The notes under the pieces were generated by a model. The model did not search any database. It saw only the letters and a list, made by a program, of their open reading frames with translations, and was not told the DNA's origin. The translations under genes and the position numbers were made by a program. This document shows, piece after piece, positions 7,092 through 10,350 of a DNA stretch of 10,350 nucleotides (positions are counted from its first letter, which is position 1; each line of letters begins with the position of its first letter). Source of the stretch: Candidatus Nealsoniibacteriota bacterium (GTDB lineage: Bacteria; Patescibacteriota; Minisyncoccia; Minisyncoccales; PWPS01); assembly GCA_003561025.1 (NCBI GenBank), contig PWII01000044.1, positions 1 to 10,350 of the forward strand. Reading direction: 5' to 3'.

Positions 7092-7642
7092 TGAAGTTTA
7101 TCAATTAACTTTTTTGCCTCTTCTTCTAAGTCTCTTATCTCCTTATCATTTTTTATCACGATATCTGCCATTTTTCCAAGTTCTTTAATTTGTTGCTCTG
7201 TTCTTCCAGAATCAATTTCTAAAAATTTTTCATATGAGACATCATCATCTCCTCTTTCTCCTCTCTTTCTCACTCTTTCCCATCTCAACTTTTGACCGGC
7301 CGTAATATAGACTATTATTCCTCCGATATCTTTTATAAAATCAAGCTCCTCTCTAACTCTTATTCCATTAAGAAGAACTAGACCCTCTTCCTTCTCTATC
7401 TTTTTTGCAATACTTTTAAGCAAAATATCTTCTCCAAATCTATCTCTTAGAGTGTTGGCAAGCCACTGCTGATCTTCTTTTTTTATATCATCAAAAAAGA
7501 GACCCAAAATATCACTCAAGGTCTCTGAAAAACGAAAAAATTTTGTGTTTGGAAAATTTTTTAAAATTAGAGAAGAAAAGATATCCTTCCCCGCCCCTGT
7601 TTCACCAACAAGGCCAATTATCTTTTTTTCTGTAAAATTCAT
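7088..7642 (-). CDS. P-loop nucleotide kinase-like protein (dephospho-CoA kinase-like / UPF0200 type)
   Basis: This 184-residue protein has a Walker A GETGAGKD (residues 13-20) at the N-terminus. Later come LRDRFGEDILLKSIAKKI, LNGIRVREELDFI, and LRWERVRKRGERGDDDVSYEKFLEID, an Arg-rich lid-like region (quoted in part: RWERVRKRGERGDDD). MADIVIKND near the end is typical of small nucleotide/CoA kinases. From memory the overall pattern matches archaeal UPF0200 and AAA_18 proteins annotated as dephospho-CoA kinase-like. The substrate is unknown. Its position between dCMP deaminase and tmk makes a nucleoside monophosphate substrate plausible, but this is inference from context. Its ATG follows the deaminase stop with no gap, and its TGA overlaps the tmk start. 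Confidence 0.75.
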   Translation of the reverse strand: MNFTEKKIIGLVGETGAGKDIFSSLILKNFPNTKFFRFSETLSDILGLFFDDIKKEDQQWLANTLRDRFGEDILLKSIAKKIEKEEGLVLLNGIRVREELDFIKDIGGIIVYITAGQKLRWERVRKRGERGDDDVSYEKFLEIDSGRTEQQIKELGKMADIVIKNDKEIRDLEEEAKKLIDKLQ

Positions 7643-8116
7643 TTAGTCTAAAAAGCTTATTTCTGATGAAGGTCTTTTTAAAATTTCAAAATCAATTTCT
7701 GCTTCTTTAAAAAGCTCCTCAAATTCGCTTTCTGAATAATTTTGATAACTTACATATCTCTTTATCTTTGCATTAACAAGCATTTTAGCACAGAGTATGC
7801 AAGGTGTATGCGTACAATAAATGGTTGCTCCACTTAGACTAACTCCATGGAGACATCCCTGAATAATCGTATTTTGTTCGGCATGAATCGCTCGACATAC
7901 TTCATGCATCTTTCCTGAGGGAATGCTGTTTTCTTCTCTTAAGCAGCCAAGCTCCAAGCAATCTTTTGTTTTTGCGGCAGCCCCATTATATCCTGTGGAT
8001 AGTATCTGCTTATCAAGCACAGCCACTGCTCCTACCCTCCTTCTTCTACATGTAGATCTTTCTGCAACCACAGCTGCAATTTTCAAAAAATACTCATCTA
8101 TGGAGATTCTTTTCAT
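7643..8116 (-). CDS. dCMP deaminase (ComEB/T4-type cytidine/deoxycytidylate deaminase family)
   Basis: The enzyme deaminates dCMP to dUMP, supplying ThyA. The 157 residues show IDEYFLKIAAVVAERSTC near the N-terminus, TGYNGA (41-46), and the catalytic HAE at 78-80 with the proton-shuttling Glu. TPCILC supplies zinc ligands C106 and C109. C53, C58, H71 and C74 resemble the additional structural-zinc cluster of phage T4-type dCMP deaminases. These features separate it from tRNA adenosine deaminase TadA. The next genes (P-loop kinase-like, tmk, thyA) support a nucleotide role. The ATG is 2 bp after the rplK stop, and AAGGA in the rplK terminal codons acts as its ribosome binding site. Late competence protein ComEB belongs to the same family, but competence genes are absent here. 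Confidence 0.92.
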   Translation of the reverse strand: MKRISIDEYFLKIAAVVAERSTCRRRRVGAVAVLDKQILSTGYNGAAAKTKDCLELGCLREENSIPSGKMHEVCRAIHAEQNTIIQGCLHGVSLSGATIYCTHTPCILCAKMLVNAKIKRYVSYQNYSESEFEELFKEAEIDFEILKRPSSEISFLD

Positions 8117-8118
8117 CT

Positions 8119-8544
8119 TTAATCCTTGATATTAATTCCCATATTTTTGGCAGTTCCCTCTATAATTTTCATTGCCGCCTCAATGTTTTTTGTATTAAGA
8201 TCAGGCATCTTCTTTTCTGCTACTTCTTTAAGCTGATCTCTTGTTATTTCTCCAATCTTCTTTTTATTGGGAACTCCAGAGCCCTTTTCAAGTCCTATCG
8301 CTTTTAATAGAAGTTCTGATGCAGGAGGCTCCTTTAAAACAAAGTCATAAGCTCCACCATCATAAATCATAATTTCAACAGGGATGGTTGACCCTGCTTT
8401 TTCTTGCGTTTTATTGTTAAAATCATTACAGAATTGTCCCATATTAATTCCATGTTGAGCTAAAGCAGGTCCAATTGGAGGAGCAGGAGTCGCTTTTCCT
8501 GCCTCAATCTGTAATTTTACTATTGCTTTTACTTTTTTTGCCAT
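8119..8544 (-). CDS. rplK: 50S ribosomal protein L11 (uL11)
   Basis: L11 binds the 23S rRNA GTPase-associated centre and takes part in factor-dependent steps of translation. The 141 residues are exactly family length. [34 protein letters not shown] is the N-terminal domain (key part [13 protein letters not shown]), with the prolines of the thiostrepton region. The C-terminal RNA-binding half includes [19 protein letters not shown] and ends in GINIKD. One position differs from the commonest form, ALAQHG for ALGQHG. It follows nusG after 76 bp, the usual secE-nusG-rplK order, but the expected rplA (L1) is absent and dCMP deaminase comes next. The ATG has no visible Shine-Dalgarno; it follows an AT-rich AATTTTAAAATT palindrome. 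Confidence 0.97.
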   Translation of the reverse strand: MAKKVKAIVKLQIEAGKATPAPPIGPALAQHGINMGQFCNDFNNKTQEKAGSTIPVEIMIYDGGAYDFVLKEPPASELLLKAIGLEKGSGVPNKKKIGEITRDQLKEVAEKKMPDLNTKNIEAAMKIIEGTAKNMGINIKD

Positions 8545-8620
8545 AATTTTAAAATTATTTAAGTTTTCTCTTTCATTAAATTCCTCTCATTAATTACCAA
8601 AACAAGAGAAGATAACTATA
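8545..8620 (-). other. nusG-rplK intergenic spacer
   Basis: This 76-bp gap is the longest inside the probable operon. It holds GAGAGGAATTTAATG on the - strand, an RBS-like site followed by a five-codon frame (MKEKT, stop), and the palindrome AATTTTAAAATT just before rplK. I see no terminator and no clear promoter. The mini-frame is probably chance. Confidence 0.35.
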
Positions 8621-9169
8621 CTACAGCTTCTTTATTTGCAATGAATCAAGCTCAACCGATGTGTCTCTTCCAAACATATTAACCAAAACCTTTACCTTTC
8701 CCTTCTCTTTGTCAACCTGGGAAACTTTTCCGTCAAAGTCTTTAAAAGGACCATCTGTTATCTTAACTGCGTCTCCTTCTTCTACATTTATCTTAAATTG
8801 AGGAGCTTCTTGTCTTACTCTCTTCATAAGAACATCAACCTCCTCTTTAGTAAGAGGAACAGGGGTTGTTCCCGCCCCTACAAAACCACTAACATTTGGG
8901 GTATTTCTAACAACATACCACGATTCATCGGTAACAATCATCTGGACAAGAACATATCCCGGGTAGAGCTTTTCTTCTACTTCCTTCCTCTTTCCATCTC
9001 TAATTCTAATCTTCTTCTCTTTTGGTACAATTACATCAAAAATCTTGTCCTCCATCTTAAAGGACTCTATTCTCTGCTTTAGGTTCTTTGCTACCGCTTC
9101 TTCATATCCTGAATAGGTATGTAAAACATACCAAGTTTTCTCCTTTATAGTGTCTTGCTGTCTCGGCAT
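8621..9169 (-). CDS. nusG: Transcription termination/antitermination protein NusG
   Basis: NusG binds RNA polymerase, affects pausing and Rho-dependent termination, and links transcription to translation. The 182 residues show the NGN domain from about 10 to 115, with KTWYVLHTYSGYEEAVAKNL (key part WYVLHTYSGYE), YPGYVLVQM and VRNTPNVSGFVGAG. The C-terminal KOW domain covers about 125-182, with GDAVKITDGPFKDFDGKV and MFGRDTSVELD. Length is typical of bacterial NusG. The ATG lies 1 bp after the secE stop, so translation is probably coupled. Its order with secE and rplK is the standard bacterial arrangement. Confidence 0.97.
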   Translation of the reverse strand: MPRQQDTIKEKTWYVLHTYSGYEEAVAKNLKQRIESFKMEDKIFDVIVPKEKKIRIRDGKRKEVEEKLYPGYVLVQMIVTDESWYVVRNTPNVSGFVGAGTTPVPLTKEEVDVLMKRVRQEAPQFKINVEEGDAVKITDGPFKDFDGKVSQVDKEKGKVKVLVNMFGRDTSVELDSLQIKKL

Positions 9170-9170
9170 A

Positions 9171-9350
9171 TTAAATAAATCTCTCTAATAAATTTTTAAC
9201 TACAAAATCTACCCCACCAAGATATCCGGCAACAATTAAAGATGCGATAATAACCATCAACGAATACCGAAAAGTCTCCTCCTTGGTTGGCCAAGTAACC
9301 TTTCTAACTTCCTGTCTTACTTCTTTTAAAAATTGGCTTATTTTCTCCAT
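9171..9350 (-). CDS. secE: Protein translocase subunit SecE
   Basis: SecE is the small essential subunit that clamps SecY in the SecYEG inner-membrane channel. Starting at the ATG at 9350 it has 59 residues: an amphipathic N-terminal part (MEKISQFLKEVRQEV), the signature RKVTWPTKEET, then one membrane segment at about residues 30-52. The single-helix form is typical of most bacteria outside gamma-proteobacteria. A TTG at 9371 would add seven residues (MLKKLSD) and has GGAG 5 nt upstream. However, the -10 box at 9384-9389 puts the transcription start close to that GGAG, so I prefer the ATG; the other start remains possible. It is the first gene of the run, followed by nusG after 1 bp. Confidence 0.92.
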   Translation of the reverse strand: MEKISQFLKEVRQEVRKVTWPTKEETFRYSLMVIIASLIVAGYLGGVDFVVKNLLERFI

Positions 9351-9376
9351 ATCAGATAATTTTTTTAACAAAAATA

Positions 9377-9380
9377 CTCC
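9377..9380 (-). promoter_or_regulatory. GGAG, possible Shine-Dalgarno for a TTG start of secE
   Basis: GGAG is followed by TATTT and the TTG at 9371-9369, an ideal spacing. It lies only 4-7 bases past the end of the -10 box, so transcripts from the nearby promoter would probably begin in or after it. It would work only on readthrough transcripts from gyrB. Confidence 0.35.
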
Positions 9381-9383
9381 GTA

Positions 9384-9412
9384 ATTATATGGGAAAAGAG
9401 CCTTTTTGTCAA
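9384..9412 (-). promoter_or_regulatory. Consensus sigma70-type promoter of the secE-nusG-rplK operon
   Basis: On the - strand TTGACA (9412-9407) and TATAAT (9389-9384) both match the consensus perfectly and are separated by exactly 17 bp. The site lies in the 56-97 bp gap between gyrB and secE and points toward secE. Transcription should start near 9376-9378. No operator-like repeat was recognised around it. Confidence 0.85.
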
Positions 9413-9416
9413 ACTT

Positions 9417-9427
9417 AAGCTATCAGC

Positions 9428-9429
<2 letters not shown>
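9417..9429 (-). other. Small inverted repeat at the gyrB stop
   Basis: AAGCT-GAT-AGCTT is a 5-bp stem with a 3-nt loop that overlaps the gyrB TAA. No T tract follows it, and the -35 box comes almost at once, so it is at best a weak terminator. gyrB transcripts may read into secE. Confidence 0.3.

Positions 9430-10350
<921 letters not shown>

Larger units (their letters stand above)
2763..9384 (-). other. Probable 11-gene operon secE to gatB
   Basis: The eleven - strand genes from secE to gatB follow one consensus promoter and end at one strong hairpin. Gaps are 1, 76, 2, 0, -4, 2, -4, -62, 15 and 7 bp in order of transcription. No internal terminator is visible, and no internal promoter convinced me in this AT-rich DNA. 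A single transcript joining translation, transcription, secretion and thymidylate genes is inferred, not proven. Confidence 0.6.

Noticed and set aside
8560..8600. Leader peptide MKEKT before rplK
   Set aside because: Five codons with a weak RBS-like site and no attenuator hairpin; best explained by chance.
8798..9082. + strand ORF of 94 codons inside nusG
   Set aside because: It is antisense to conserved NusG domains and has no recognisable motif.

Overview
The window is AT-rich (roughly one-third G+C by eye) and densely packed with short, often overlapping bacterial housekeeping genes. Start codons are ATG and possibly TTG. TGA acts as a stop (thyA and the P-loop kinase end in TGA), so this is the standard bacterial code, not the Gracilibacteria/SR1 code. 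The protein variants, the small genes, the thymidylate genes set beside the ribosomal genes, and no L1 gene after L11 all suggest Candidate Phyla Radiation (Patescibacteria), most likely Parcubacteria. That placement is an inference from protein flavour, not from a marker search.

The left part (1-2616, + strand) holds the C-terminal end of an unidentified membrane protein, then miaB and miaA. These last two are consecutive enzymes for ms2i6A37 in tRNA, and their reading frames overlap. A 146-bp convergent intergenic region (2617-2762) follows. It carries a strong 13-bp hairpin that probably stops transcription from both sides.

The rest of the window is on the - strand. Read in the direction of transcription (from 10350 down), it starts with the 3' part of gyrB. 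A perfect sigma70-type promoter (TTGACA, 17 bp, TATAAT) comes next. A probable 11-gene operon follows: secE, nusG, rplK, dCMP deaminase, a P-loop nucleotide kinase-like gene, tmk, thyA, folA (DHFR), a small membrane-protein ORF, deoC and gatB. Most gaps are 0-15 bp or ATGA overlaps, and no convincing internal terminator was seen.

The centre of this operon is a nearly complete thymidylate module. dCMP is deaminated to dUMP, ThyA methylates dUMP to dTMP, DHFR regenerates the folate, and Tmk phosphorylates dTMP to dTDP. DeoC links deoxyribose 5-phosphate to central carbon metabolism. The module is embedded between core translation/secretion genes and gatB.

No mobile element, CRISPR array, tRNA or rRNA gene was found. 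No unambiguously new system is evident. The points most worth checking are the missing Walker A lysine in Tmk, the altered phosphate-site positions in DeoC, the 81-residue membrane ORF overlapping folA, the secE start/promoter conflict, and the odd intergenic stretch after gatB.
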